A stretch of DNA of 64,000 nt. Origin: Aquatica leii. Taxonomy: Eukaryota; Arthropoda; Insecta; Coleoptera; Lampyridae. How positions within the stretch are numbered: the stretch's first letter is position 1; each line of letters starts with the position of its first letter. The translations under genes were made by a program, and so were the position numbers. Below are positions 13,494 to 26,493 of this stretch, piece after piece. The stretch lies in the NCBI GenBank assembly GCA_035610365.1, contig CM069432.1:231344532-231408531 (forward strand), given 5' to 3'. A model generated the notes under the pieces. The model made no database searches and was not told the DNA's origin. It saw only the letters and a program-made list of their open reading frames with translations.

Positions 13494-14935
13494 TTACAAA
13501 CTAAGTCCAGAAGCTCTAACAAAATTAGTTAACATTTTATACACTTTTATGTTATCTAATGCTAGCAGATGCAAAAGATTACAAGGAAACTGCATTCCGA
13601 TTCGACTCAACTCTTTTACAAACGTTATTCTTACGTTTTCATAATTCGTGCAACTAAACAACAGATGATTCAAATCGCCTGTACAATTGTTGTTACATGT
13701 TACATCTAGAATTACCATTACTTCTTAAACCAATACGGAGCAGATGAGTAGGAAAAAGGCCATGTCCTAAACGTAATCTGGTTATTATTGATAATTCATA
13801 TTTTGGTAGTAAAAAACAATCTATAGGAGGCGACTTAGGTAAATTAGGGTTTAATATGCTGCAACAGCTTTGTGAGTTACTACGAACGTGTTGTAGACAA
13901 TGATTTTCCCAATTACTTCTTGTTTTTATTTTGAACACTGATAATAAATCGGAGTAACTTATGACATTGGTGCACTCTGGCAGATTTAGAGATGACTTTG
14001 CAAACTTGTCGACTATTTCATTTTCTACGATTCCTTGGTGCGCTTTGACCCATACTAATGTGACTGTTATATTCAATTGATGAAGCTCAAAAAGTTGTGA
14101 CATTATGTTTCTAAGTAGATCGTTTTCAAAGCACTTATTTGAAAATTGAAGTAATGCTGTTAGTACGGATTTAGAATCAGAATGGATAATAGCATTTGGC
14201 GTATTATTTTGTTTAATCCAAACCAAGCTTTGATTAATAGCGTATGCTTCTGCAGTAAAAATTGAGTAATTATTGTGAAGTCTGAATGAAAATGACTGTT
14301 TGGTACTGCAACTGTAAAAAGCGCAACCTGTTCTATTATGAATCTTTGATCCATCCGTAGATATTACTGTTGGGTTAATAGATTTTGCAATAATAGACTT
14401 TACTAAAGAATTATTGTCTTGGCGATTATTATTAAAAACTGGAATAACGATTTTTTGTTTGAAAAAAATAAGGTTCAAGAAACATTGGATACGTAGTGTT
14501 TTTTTTAGTTTGACAAAGGTTAATAGTATCAGCATATGCAGATACTAAAGGGGGGTCATTTTTAAGTCTCCAGTAAGAATTTGTCAGGCAATGAATATGT
14601 AAAGAGTGCAACTTATTTGTTAACTCATTATTAAATAATCGAATTTTTATAGTTTTTTTGATTGACAGATATTGTCTCCATAAGAATAGTGGTGGTTCTT
14701 GAGTTTCTACTAAAACAGCCTGACATGGAGATGACGTCATAGCACCTACACAAATCCGAAAAGATTTGTATTGTATTCTATCGAGTTTAGCTAAGTTACT
14801 TTTAGATGCTGACCCGTACAGAATGCTACCATAATCTAGTAATGGTCTTATGTATGCCTTGTATAGAAGAAGAGAACTAATAGGATCCGCACCCCATTTG
14901 ATTCTAGTTGTGCATTTTAAAATATTGATCCTTTT
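13494..14935 (-). pseudogene. LINE ORF2 C-terminus with RNase H (I/R1/Jockey-type)
   Basis: On the minus strand the order is: RT thumb/C-terminal region (YIRPLLDYGSILYGSAS near 14850, then ETQEPPLFLWRQYLS near 14700), an RNase H domain in a 280-codon frame (14535-13693) with catalytic motifs STDGS, FTAEAYA and HSDSKS plus WVKAHQGIVENEIVDKFAK, and a Cys/His finger (CNNNCTGDLNHLLFSC) near 13690-13630 ending with a stop at 13494. This is the known C-terminal order of non-LTR retrotransposons of the I, LOA, R1 and some Jockey groups. RNase H acts on the RNA/DNA hybrid during target-primed reverse transcription. The insertion is 5'-truncated at about 14935, and at least two frame changes break it. 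The A/T-rich sequence just left of 13494 is the likely 3' tail. Confidence 0.85.
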
Positions 14936-15779
14936 TGCGCACTTTTTTTGTATATCTTTCCTCTAGAGCACATTTTTCTCACATTTTCTAAGCTATAATA
15001 CATTTCTTCTGTTAACAATTTCTTTTTATTGTAGCATTTTTGTATTTATACAAAATTTTCAGTTAATTTTCATAGAATATAAGTAACTTTGTTACATTGG
15101 TGAGTCAATGCAACAAAAATATAACGTATTTATAGTGACATCGTGTAAAGTCTAGTTTGACACAATATTTTGATAAATATTTTTTTATTTATGCAACTGT
15201 AGAAAATTTCTAGCATTTATTTAATGTTAAACAAATTACCACCATGATTAGTCAAAGTTGTCACACTAGAGTTTCTGAAACAATCTCATAAAACGCTTTG
15301 GGTTTGGCAATTTAAGAAAAAAATCTCTTTTCTAATTTGCGTCTATAATAATGCTAGATGCGTATCCGTACGGGTGCGCATATGGCTATTAACGCACCCG
15401 TTTGAATGCGTTAATGGAGCTAGTATAATTTTGTTTTCAAAGTTGGCAACATAGATATGTCGTACTTGATGTTTATTGTTAGCGTCAACAAATCGCGAAC
15501 TTAACCTCGCTAATGAAAAACGATTAATTTTTTGAAATTTAGTTTAATTTTTATTATCTACAGAACGAATATCCTATTGTAAAATTATTGTGTAAGGAAA
15601 TTGTGGTTTTTGAAAATACCAAACAATCTACAACAAACAATAACTTCATTTGATTTGCCTTGGAAAGTGCAATTATTATAAACGTTAATATTTACATTGG
15701 ACGTATCTTGAGCATTTATAATAATACCAGGTAAGTTAGTTTCTACAATATTCTACAAAAGACTAATGTTTCCTGTAAC
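14936..15779. other. AT-rich stretch with one GC-rich hairpin
   Basis: No gene is visible. A 9-bp perfect stem (ACGGGTGCG / CGCACCCGT) at 15370-15401 stands out from the AT-rich background. This stretch should hold the 3' end of the adjacent minus-strand BEL/Pao element, but I could not define it by eye. Confidence 0.4.
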
Positions 15780-18700
15780 TGTAGTGTTTTTATTTGTGTC
15801 AGAATTTACATCTACTACTCGAATCACTCCGTCAGCGCCAGGATACAGACGGACTATGACGCCCATAGGCCACTGAAGAGGTGGAGTATTTTCCTTTTTG
15901 ATGATAACGACAGTACCTTCATTTATTGGTTTGGATGGTGTAATCCATTTTTGTCGTGTTTGTAGAGTGTTTAGGTATTCAACTTTCCATCGTTTCCAAA
16001 AAGATTGAATAAGATGATCAATGGCATGTTTTTGTTTCAGTTGATTTAAATTTGGATTTGAAAAATCTTCCGCGGAGAAAGACTTGAAAGGAGTAAGCGT
16101 CAGAAAATGAGCTGGTGTAAGTGCTAACGGTTCAGAAGGATCTGAACTAAGAACAGAAAATGGTCACGAATTTAAAAGAGCTTCAATTTGTAACAGTATT
16201 GTTGTCATTTCTTTATAAGTGAATAATTGATTGTCGACCATTTTTGTCAAATGCGTTTTTATGCATTTAATATTGCTTTCCCACATAGAACCAAAATGCG
16301 GAGAGCGGGGAGGATTCATTTTCCATTCTATAGAAATATCTCGTAAATAGTAATCAAACTTGCTTTGATATTCAGAACTGTTTAATAACTCGTGCAAGGA
16401 ATCTAGATGAGACTTAGCCCCTACAAAATTGGTGCCACAATCGGAATACATTACGCTTACGGGTCCGCGTCTAGATAAAAAGCGCTTTAATGCGTTGAGA
16501 AAAACTTCGGTAGACAAATCCGAGGCAACTTCAATGTGTACTGCATGGGTTACAAGACAAATAAAAAGACAGATATATGCCTTTTGACTGCGAACACCTC
16601 GTTGTCTACGTAGAATAATGTTTAGTGGACCCGCGTAGTCAACACCAGTGTGTAAGAAAGGTTTGGATGCTCGTACACGGTACGAAGGCAGATTTCCCAT
16701 CAATGGAAACTGTGATCTTGGATTGGCCTTAAAGCACAAATTACACAAATGTACTCGTTGTCGTACAATATTACGGGCGGAAAGGATCCAAAACCTTTGA
16801 CGTAGTAGCGACATCAACAACTGTGGACCTGTATGTAGATATTTCTTATGATAATAATCGATTATCAAATTTACTATATGATCACGGCGAGGTAACAAAA
16901 TAGGGTGTTGACTGTCGTAGCTAAGATTCGCATGAACCAGTCTGCCTCCTACTCTTAGAATGTTTTCACAAAGAAAGACATTTAATTTTAGCATTAAGCG
17001 AGGTAAAGTTTTTCCAGAACGGGCTAATTTAAGTTCTTCTGAAAAATGTACTTCTTGCAAAGACCTAATAATGGCAAGTTCAGCGGTTTGATAATGATGT
17101 ATTTCAAATTTGCGAGGCAATTTTCTAATAAACCGCAAGACGTAAACAACAACTCTTATAAGTTTAGTCCAAGACGAAAATCTAGATGACAGTTGATACA
17201 AAAATGGCGGGTCAAATTCTTTATTATTAATGCTACTCGTAAAAACGTTTGCTTTAACTTCGGGAGGTTCGGCGACACATTTAGGGTCAAATTGATGTAT
17301 AGGCCAGTCTGCAATTGTAGAATGAACAAAAGGTGAACTTTCAAACCACATCGTATGTTTAATTAGTTGCGACGGTGTTAAACCACGAGACAAACAGTCT
17401 GCTGGATTTTCAGTGCCTTTAATATAGTAAAAATGTTTAGCGTTAAGGTTATCGTGAATCTTTGAAACGCGGTTTCCAACGAATGTTTGCCACCTAGCGG
17501 GAGAAGAATGAATCCAAGCTAATACAACTGTACTATCACAAAACGCCAAAACATTATTAATTGTACAGCGAGATGAATAAACATTGCAAACCGTTCTCAT
17601 TAATCGTGAAAGAACTAAAGCACCGCATAGTTCCAATCGAGCAAGTGAAACAACCTTCAAAGGGGCTACTTTGGATTTTGCGCACATTAAATTAACAAAA
17701 AATTTTTCCTCATTTGGAAAATACACATGTAAATACACTACTCCACCATATGCACGTTCGCTAGCGTCAGAAAATCCTAATAATGATAAAATACAATTTC
17801 GTTCAACTCCTACATGGCGAGGTATTTTTATTGTTTCTAATAAAGGTAGTTCACTTTGAAATTGATTCCATATCTTTACAATATTATTGGGCGGCGTGTC
17901 ATCCCAATCTATTTTATTTTGCCAAAGAGATTTAATAATTAATTTTGCAAGTAGTATCACTGGTGCGACAAATCCCATTAAATCCCATAGTCTAGCAATA
18001 GTAGACAAAATATTTCGTTTGGTGCATTTTCGATTTTGTATATGAACCGTAAAAGTGAAATAGTCTAAACCGGGTATCCAATGAAGCCCTAGCAGTTTCA
18101 TAGTCTCGTCTGAATTAAATTCAATATATTCTGTAACACGATCTTCTACCGGTATTTTGGACATAAATTCTAACGAATTACTAGCAAATTTAACAAGTTG
18201 AAATCCTCCATGAGCTAGCAATTGTTTTAATTGTGTAGACATTTCGATGGCATTGTTTAACGATATACAACTTAGCGCCAAGTCGTCCATGTACAATGCG
18301 CCCTTTTCTATGATATCTGCGGCCAGCGGAAACTTTTCCTTTTCATCAGAAGCTAGTTGACGAATAGTGCGCATTGCTAAAAAGGGACTACACTTCATAC
18401 CAAAGGTAACGCGATTAAATTCGTATAGTTGCAATGGGTCATTTAAATGAAATCTATAAAGAATACGTTGAAAACGTCGAGAATCTTCGTCTACTAAAAT
18501 TCTTAAATACATTTCACGTATATCAGCGTTTATTGCAATTGGAAATAAGCGAAAATTGAGAATTATGTGGAACAAATCTGTTTGTAAATTTTTTCCAGTA
18601 TGTAATAGGTCATTAAGTGAGTATCCCGAATTCGTTTTCGTACTAGCATCCAAAACCATGCGGATTTTAGTGGTAAGTTTATCTTCGCGTATAACAGCGT

Positions 18701-21276
18701 GATGCGGTATCACGTATTCCATTAATGTTGAATTAACTTCATGTACCGGGCGAATATAGTCTTTTTCTAAATAATCCCGAATTATCTTGTCATATTGGAG
18801 TTTTATTGTAGGATTTGATAGCAAACGACGTTCTAATGAAACAAATCGTTGTTTTGCGAGTGGTAATGAGTCGCCGAGAAATTTTGGATCGCGCAAACAG
18901 GGTAATTTCACGATATAACGACCCTCCGTATTTCTTGTAGTAGTGTCTTTATATATGCTTTCGCACTCTTGCTCATCAGGTGTTAAGATTGGGATAGTTG
19001 GGGCCTCTTCTAGATCAAAAAAACGTTTCATGCAATTCTCTTCGTTTTCAGAAAAGTTGCAATAATAAATGAAATTGGTGATAACGGGACTGGTAATAGT
19101 AGGAGCTTTACCTACTACTAAATAACCTAATAAAGTTTCGATAGCAATAGGCTCAGAAGGTAAACGAGCTATTTTTTTATTTAACAATATGCGTGCAAAG
19201 ACATCACATCCTAAAATAATGTCAATGTTCCCGGGTGTATAATACTTATCATCAGCAAGTGGAATCTTATGTAAATAATCTAATGTGGCAATATCAACAA
19301 CGGCGGTAGGCAATTCATTAGTAATACGTTGAACAATATAAGGATTTATTGTGAATGATATGTTATTTTTGTAGCGAGAGCGGATAGTTAGATGCGTAGT
19401 TCCCTCAATTTTGTTTGTTATATCTCCAAGACCTGAGACTTGCTTTACATGCGACGGTTGTATGGGTAACCCTAACCGATGACAGCATTCAAGAGTAATA
19501 ATTTCTTTTTGTGAACCACTATCTACCAAAATGCGTACAGTTTGTATAATACCAGATGAATCCAGAACGTTACAAAGAGCGGTGCCCAACAATACAATCG
19601 GAGTGCGGTGTCTGCAAGCAAGCGACATATTGGAATCAGCGGTGCATAACGAAACAGTAGTAGATGAAGTGGGGCTTTCTACTTGAGCGGTATTACCTGT
19701 ATTAGCAATTGCGGAAATAGAAGAAGATTGTGTATTTAATTCCAAATGTAATAGCGAATGATGAGAACGATTACAATGTCGACACCTTACTGCCGATTTA
19801 CAGTTTCGCAGCATATGCTTATTACTTAAACAATTAATGCACAGATTGCTCATTTTGGTGAAATTGTACCTATCGCGTGGTACCATTTTACAGAATTTAG
19901 GGCACTGATATATGTGATCGTGACCTGTTCTTTCACAACAAATGCACTTTTGATTTACCATATTAATTGGCAAATTAATAAATGATTTTAAATTAGTTCG
20001 GCTGCTTGGAAGATTAACATTCTTTGCAAGAACGCGCGATGGCTTTAAATTACAATTAGCGCGATTTAATATGCGAGATTGCTCACGAACAAATTCGATT
20101 AACTTTCCGCTATTAGGTAAATTCTTATCATCCCGAATGTACATTTCAAATGACCTAACTGTATCAATATCTAACCTTTTAAGGCCAATGTGAACAAATA
20201 TAAATTCCGCAATGTCGTCGATATTTAATTGTTTAAGAGCGGCGATAATAGTTGAATATTTATCAATAAAGACGTCTAAATTGGCAGAGGTTGCTGTACT
20301 TACAGGATTAATGTCTAATAATTGGTCTAAATATGATACGGCAAGAACGCGTTTGTCATTATATTTATCGACCAAGGCAGCCCATAAAACATTATAATTA
20401 TCTCCAGTAGGCATTATTCCTTTGCAAATGTTACGCGCTTTGTCAGTTAGTCTGCCTACTAAATATTGAACTTTTTCCGAATTACTAAGGGACTGATTTT
20501 CGTGAATAATGCTTCGAAACGTTTCAAAAAAGACGGGCCAGTTTTCAATCTCCCCGTTAAACGAAGAAAGTTCTAAGCGTGGCAGATTAGGAATGGCTTT
20601 TGTGGAAACCGCGGAAGAATTTAGCTCTTTATCAGTAGAATTTGAAAGATTAGATTGAGCGTATTTAATTTTTGAGTATAACTCTTCAAATTCAATTAAA
20701 GGAGAATAGTCTGGGCCTGTGTCGGGACGAACAATAAGTTCCAACTCAATCTTTTAATCTAAACTAGATATAAAATCAGATCGCAAGGTGTCAACTGAAG
20801 CGGCGTTAGACAAAATTAAATTAACATTATCCTTTTGCGAAAACGTGGAAACAACATTAGAAATGCTTTTAGTACGCTGCATATAAGCATTCATTTTTGC
20901 TAAACATTTTCGAATTTGACGTTCGGTGCGTCACTACCAAACTTCGTAGCCATATTGTTGCAAACTCAAAAAAAAATATTAATACTACACACATTAATTT
21001 GGTTCGTTAGGACCATATGATGGCGCTATAGTGGACTGTATAAAATTCTTAAAATTTATTCGATTCTCTAAGCACCGATATACAAAAAAACTACCACACA
21101 AATACACGCAACTACTGTGCGTCGGGAAAATGATAAGGAAGGACTTACCTATGTTGCCTGTTGTAGCGATGTAGATTCTCGGTGTTAGTAGCGATGGCAC
21201 TTTTAATTTTTAATCGTTAGATTTAACTGTTTTTAATTAAATTATATCGTTGCGGCGCGGCGGTTTGTCTAACATT
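15780..21276 (-). mobile_element. BEL/Pao LTR retrotransposon, nearly whole coding region
   Basis: Minus-strand element with all expected parts in BEL/Pao order: Gag (starting near 20740; LPRLELSSFNGEIENWPVFF), CCHC-type zinc knuckles (about 19950-19740), aspartic protease with VDSGS (about 19520), reverse transcriptase (about 18680-18250; VLDAS and the catalytic YMDD at about 18290), RNase H region (about 17800-17400), H2C2 zinc-binding and integrase core (about 16900-16200; HTGVDYAGPL) and the C-terminal DUF5641-like tail (about 16140-15790). A leader with TATGGTCCTAACGAACC lies near 21000, resembling the 5' leader of insect BEL elements; a possible LTR start TGTTAGAC is near 21276. I could not pair two LTRs by eye, so age is not measurable here, but the motif preservation indicates a fairly young insertion. 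It looks close to whole, with roughly one or two breaks. Confidence 0.93.
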
Positions 21277-22260
21277 GTAATTTTATCATAATCGCCTTGC
21301 AAGTGCATAGATAAGGGAACGGGTCTGTTAAATGCAGAAATGAAATTAATAGACCCGCTCAATAGCATTATATATTTGCATGGAAGTTTGCATAATATTC
21401 AGGTGCTAAATAAATTAATAAATTATAAAAGCGCCAAACCAAGGCAAGTAAAATATTTTTGAAAATTCTTTGTAAGTTATTTTGCTGATGTTAGTGTCAA
21501 ATTTTCTCCAGCATTTATTAATTAAACATTAACGCAAAAATTAAAAAAAACTGACGTTTTAAATTATATTTTACAATCAATTAAAATAAGAACAATCAAA
21601 ATTTAACCAACCACCATAAGCTTAATTTTTTTATTTATAAAATGATATAAAACGGCAAAATGTTAAACAAAGTATAGATATATATGATTTTGTTTTTAGT
21701 ATTAGGTTTACAAAATTAGAGTACGTCTGGCATTTGCATTCTATACGTTTTCTCAATTAGTAATCTATATCATTGTATAATTACCTTAAATTTAAATAAA
21801 GAGTCTGTAATTAAAACTATATCTTCATGATTTCTCAATAAGTTTACATCATTAACTAAAAACTAATTAATATCATTGCTTTGTAAAACAAATGTGCTTA
21901 ACGTTTTTCTACTTTTAAGACGTAAACTTTTTTAATATCTTAAGTAGGGTTATAATCTAAAGTAAACATGAACATAATTTAGTTAATACTGTTAAAACGC
22001 ACTCAAGTAACTTAGTTAAGAAAACCGTATTTAGATACTGTCACGTTTAATCTTAAAACCATGAATAACTTTAAAAATAGCTGTTATTTAAAAAAAATTA
22101 GCATTTAAATTGCTTAATTACTGTGAGTCTTAATAAATTTAAATTGATTTGAAGTGACAATTTTTTTTTAAAGTATTACTTTAAAAAGAGATTTACAAAA
22201 ATCTTCAATGACGATTTTTTTGATGATTTTTTTTATTAGTACCGTATTTTGCTTATACCA
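21277..22260. other. AT-rich stretch with one imperfect hairpin
   Basis: An imperfect inverted repeat (CGGGTCTGTTAA and TTAATAGACCCG) lies at about 21320-21360; otherwise nothing is recognisable up to the mariner-like relic. Confidence 0.4.
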
Positions 22261-23030
22261 TGTGTTCAATTAAGTCGGAACCATATGGGAAACTTTTTTA
22301 TTTTTAGTTTTATGAAAAAAAGTCATTCTTTATAAAAAGTTCTGCATGGTCTAAAACCTAAAATATAACTATCAGAAATAAAATTTTTTGAGCCGTATAC
22401 AAGGTTTGTCAAAAAATTTGAATTTTAATCAAAAGTAAAGTACCTTTATTTTTGAGATCCATCCACCATAAAAAAGTAGTTTTTGTTATTTTTATTAACT
22501 TCTCTGTATTAGCATTGGTAATTTACCGATAAACATTTAATCTAGGATGCCCTGACAAATTCTGTATATTAGCAATTTGCGTATAGAATGATTTACTGAC
22601 GGCAAACGTTAAATCGGTAGTTAGATTTTATAAAATACAATAAATGGCGGCTCTGTTAAGTTGTAAAGAGAAAAATGAAATAGTTTTGATTGTGGGAGAT
22701 AATTATTAAGACTCATCGAGAAACAGCAGCTATTTATAACAACAGACATCCAAATAGAAACATTCAGCATTCGACAGTTACAAAAATTAAAAACAAATTT
22801 AAGACGTCTGGAAGAAAATAATTTCAATAAAAAACGCCAGAAGCGGGTTGCCAGTGAGGACACGAAATTACAAGTGATGCTATTTGTAGTAGAATATCCT
22901 AAAATGTCATTGAGAAAAAGATTGTCTTTGATCCAAAATGAAGTAAATAGAGGTACAATGGCAAATATTTTAAAAAATAACAAATATCATCCATATAAAC
23001 CCCAGTTTGTTCATACCTGGTAGTATTTTC
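22261..23030 (+). pseudogene. Mariner-like (DUF4817) transposase N-terminal relic
   Basis: An ATG at 22644 begins MAALLSCKEKNEIVLIVGDN, and a shifted frame continues TAAIYNNRHPNRNIQHSTVT and KIKNKFKTSGRK, followed further on by MSLRKRLSLIQNEVNRGTMA and KYHPYKPQFVH. This order matches the helix-turn-helix DUF4817 segment and linker of insect mariner-like transposases. The DDD catalytic half is missing after about 23020. A sequence at about 22261-22289 containing TGTTCAATTAAGTCGGAACC resembles the terminal repeat of such elements and would place the left end there. Several stops and frameshifts are present. It is truncated on the right, just before the piggyBac left end at 23187. Confidence 0.65.
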
Positions 23031-23186
23031 TTAAATCGTTTATTTTTTAAATGATCAAAAAAAAATCTAATAAAGTTGTCTAAGGTAGGAGATCAATTAC
23101 TGCATTACAGCATTTACTGTACATGGTTTTTCAATGCAGTATAAAAATAAACACCAACAAAACTTTAATATGAAACATAATCTTAA

Positions 23187-24790
23187 CCTTTCGTTAGTGT
23201 TCCGGGATATATTATACCCCAGTGTCTCTATTTTCAGCTATAAACTTAAAATTAGAGAAGCTAGAGATTTCTAGCTGTCGATAGCTTTAGTCTGTCTATG
23301 GCCTTTTAGTTTGATATCAGATCTCGGCGAAGACGGTTGAGGTATGCTATACCCCGGAACACTATTTGCCTAATTTTTCATGTACATCGCATTGAATGGT
23401 AAATAAAACAGTTTTTAGTTTACTTCTCAAACGTTATTTGTCAATGTGGTATATTTTAGCAATATATCGTATGAAGAAGGCCAGCGAAAGCTTTATGGGA
23501 CGAGTTTGGTGGGTTGTCAGAGGATGATGAACCTATTATAAGCAGTGAGTCCGAAGGAGAAGAAGTTGAGGCGGAAATAAACTTAGAAGACGGAGAAGAA
23601 AGCTCAAAAAAGAAGTGGAAGGATTGCCTGAAAATGTTGTAGAATCGGAAGAATCAGAAAATGTTTCGTCTGCCAATAGTAACAGATATTTCTTAGATAA
23701 ATCAAAATGGTCCAAACTTCCAAACACCCGAAACGTAAGAACCAGATCAGAGAATATAATAATTCATTTAACCGGCGTAGTTGGTGTCGCGCGAGAAAAG
23801 AATACCTCGCTTGATTGTTGGCTACTTTTTTTCACAGAAGAAGTGCTGAATGATATTGTTCGTTATACAAATGTCAAATTAGCAACTAAAGTCCCTAAGT
23901 ATGATAAAAGACATCAGTACTTGGTAAAACCTACCGACAAACTTGAAATCAAAGCAAACATTGACCTGCTTTATTTGACTGGATTATATAAGGCAAATCG
24001 GCAAAATACTGCGGATCTTTGGAACAATGATGGTAGTGGCATTGATTTGTTCCGCACAACAATGTCACAGTAAAGATATTATATTTTACTACAGTCACTG
24101 CAGTTTGACAACTTCAGCAATAAAGCACAACGTAAAGAGATTGATAAATTGGCAGCAATTCGAGGAGTATTCGAACATTTTGTTGATAACTGTAAGAGGC
24201 ATTATACGCCTAGTGAAAACCTAACAATTGATGAGAAGTTGGAGCCATTCAGAGGACGAGTGTCCTTCAATATATTCCCAATAAACCCGCAAAATACGGG
24301 TTAAAGGTATTCGTCCTCGTTGACGCAAATACATTTTATTGCCTGAACATAAAAGTATACGTTGGCACACAGCCAGAAGGTCCTTTTAAAAGAAGGAATA
24401 ACCCACAAGATATAGTTGAACGTTTGATTCAGCCAGTATCTGGAAAAAAACGAAATATTACTTTCGATAACTGGTTCACCAGCTACCTACTACCCTCTTA
24501 TGATCAATCTACTCAAAATGCATCGGCTTACATCGGTTGGGACAGTCAGAAAAAATAAACGTGAAATACCATTAGCTTTTCTAAACATACGAACCAGAGT
24601 GTACTAGTGCGATACATGAACAATAGCCAAGAGGAACATAAAGCTACAAAATGTTTGAGATGTGATGCTTCAAAGGAACACTGAAAATTAAATAATCAAA
24701 TTGTATTATATGTAACAAAGTTCTTGCAAAAGCACAAAAAGAAAAAAAATATTTTATTAGTTTTTATATATTGGCATAAAAAAATTTAAA
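23187..24790 (+). mobile_element. piggyBac-family transposon remnant
   Basis: The left end follows a TTAA (23183-23186) and begins CCTTTCGTTAGTGTTCC, a piggyBac-type terminus. A subterminal mirror follows: TAGTGTTCCGGG...TATACC at 23195-23218 is repeated inverted at 23341-23364. Downstream are an acidic N-terminal stretch (EDDEPIISSESEGEEVEAEI near 23525), then DDE_Tnp_1_7 motifs: a 152-codon frame (23615-24073; LDKSKWSKLPNTRN), LTIDEKLEPFRGR near 24220, LKVFVLVDANTFYCLNIKVY near 24300 and NITFDNWFTSY near 24455. The transposase would cut and paste at TTAA sites in the nucleus. At least five frame interruptions are present and no matching right terminus was seen, so it is inactive. Confidence 0.88.
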
Positions 24791-26491
24791 TAAAATATTA
24801 GCTAATTTATTATACACATTATGACTCCAGTTTTTACTTAATTACTTTATCTCAATAGTAAAAAATAAATACAATCAGTATACTAAAATTTAAAATATAT
24901 ATGTATATAACTGGCCACTATTATGATAATGTTGAGAAAGTCTAAAACATGCTTAATATTTCTCTAGACTCGTATATATTTCAACAAGAAAGAATACATT
25001 AAAAAGTCTAGGAATTATAGGAAACAAAATCTGTCATAGGTATAGTAAAAGTATATTGACCTTTTTAGTAAAAAGATTTACGGAAAACAACACGTCAACT
25101 TTGCTAGTATATCTAAAAAGAACTTGTTTATTTTTTTTATTTAATTCCCAACGTTGTTAACGCTATACTTCAAGCATATTATTACGCATGTAAACATTTA
25201 TAATGGTTTTAACAATAAAAAAAAATTCTTGGCTGCTATTTTTTATTTCTCGTTTTTAAAATAAGCAGCTCTAATGGTTATACTTAAAAATAAATATTCT
25301 TATAGATTATTAGAATAACCGCACGACGACTTAATATAGTAATATATCAAACGCTGAAACTTTTATTATACAATTAAAATTTTCTAATAAAAGATTTTTC
25401 AAATAAAGATAATTATTAAAAGTTTCTTGTCTATTACCAATAAGATGAATTTATGGATTAAGCGTTTAGACTTTTGTATTTTTACTTAAAAGTATTTGAT
25501 AAACCTGATAATCACGCCATGCGGTGACAAAGTCGTTAATTGTGACATAATCGCATAAATAAAACACACTGTGATAAATTATCATTTGAAAATTTAAGAT
25601 TATACTTAGACTTTGCGTAAAAAAAATAAAAATAAATACGTTAATTTATTGTTTGGATGATTCATCATGCTAAGCACAAAAATTAATAAAAATTATTGTA
25701 ATTACTTTAGAAAAATACTTTTACGTAATTTTAGAGTCTTCAATGATCAATAAATAAATTAGCTTATATCATGAATTAATAATTACCACATTATTTATAA
25801 CTCGACAAGATGGATCATATAATACATAAAAAAAACTACAGGAGTTTAATAGTGAAACAAAATTCAGCAGGAGATTGAAAAGTTAAATATATTCTTTCTA
25901 CTGACAAAAATATCTCTCAATATTAAAAGTTACGTCAAAATAAAACAGTGCATATATAATTAAAATTAATAGATTTTTAAGTTTTAAAAATCCGTTTATT
26001 ATATATAATCAAGATATGAAAAAAATAATTAATTGTTGATACTCAATATACCAGTTGGAAATTTCGGGTAAAAATACGTATTAAGCACAAGACTAATAAT
26101 TCTTCTTAAATAATTGGTACTTTAATTAGAAGTTGAATATGCTATCTAACACTTTAATTTAATTTTTTTATTAATGTTTGTTATAAGAACTAATAATAAA
26201 TCATATATATATATATGATGCGAGCATTGCGTAAATGATACAAGAGAACTAAAGTACTACATTACGTTTTAATGTCCTACAGTGTATCCAATGTTATAAA
26301 TTATTAGAACGTTTACCAAAGTATCGGAGCTTATTGGTATAACGTTAATAGACTGTCGATACAACACTACTACATATTATGCATTAGTGTTTAAATTACT
26401 TTTACATAAATTTGTAGACTTTTTTTATTATATTTATATTTACATTTAGGCTATCCAATGAACTAAAAGTTGTACGTTATTAATTGTGTCC
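24791..26491. other. AT-rich stretch, nothing recognised
   Basis: Very AT-rich, with a short (AT)n run near 26200; no open frame or repeat pair noticed. Confidence 0.45.
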
Positions 26492-26493
26492 TA

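Noticed and set aside
17584-17859. Plus-strand protein of 91 codons inside the BEL/Pao element
   Set aside because: Antisense shadow of the RNase H region.
22621-22983. A 120-codon minus-strand protein
   Set aside because: It is the antisense shadow of the mariner-like relic, whose plus-strand motifs are recognisable.
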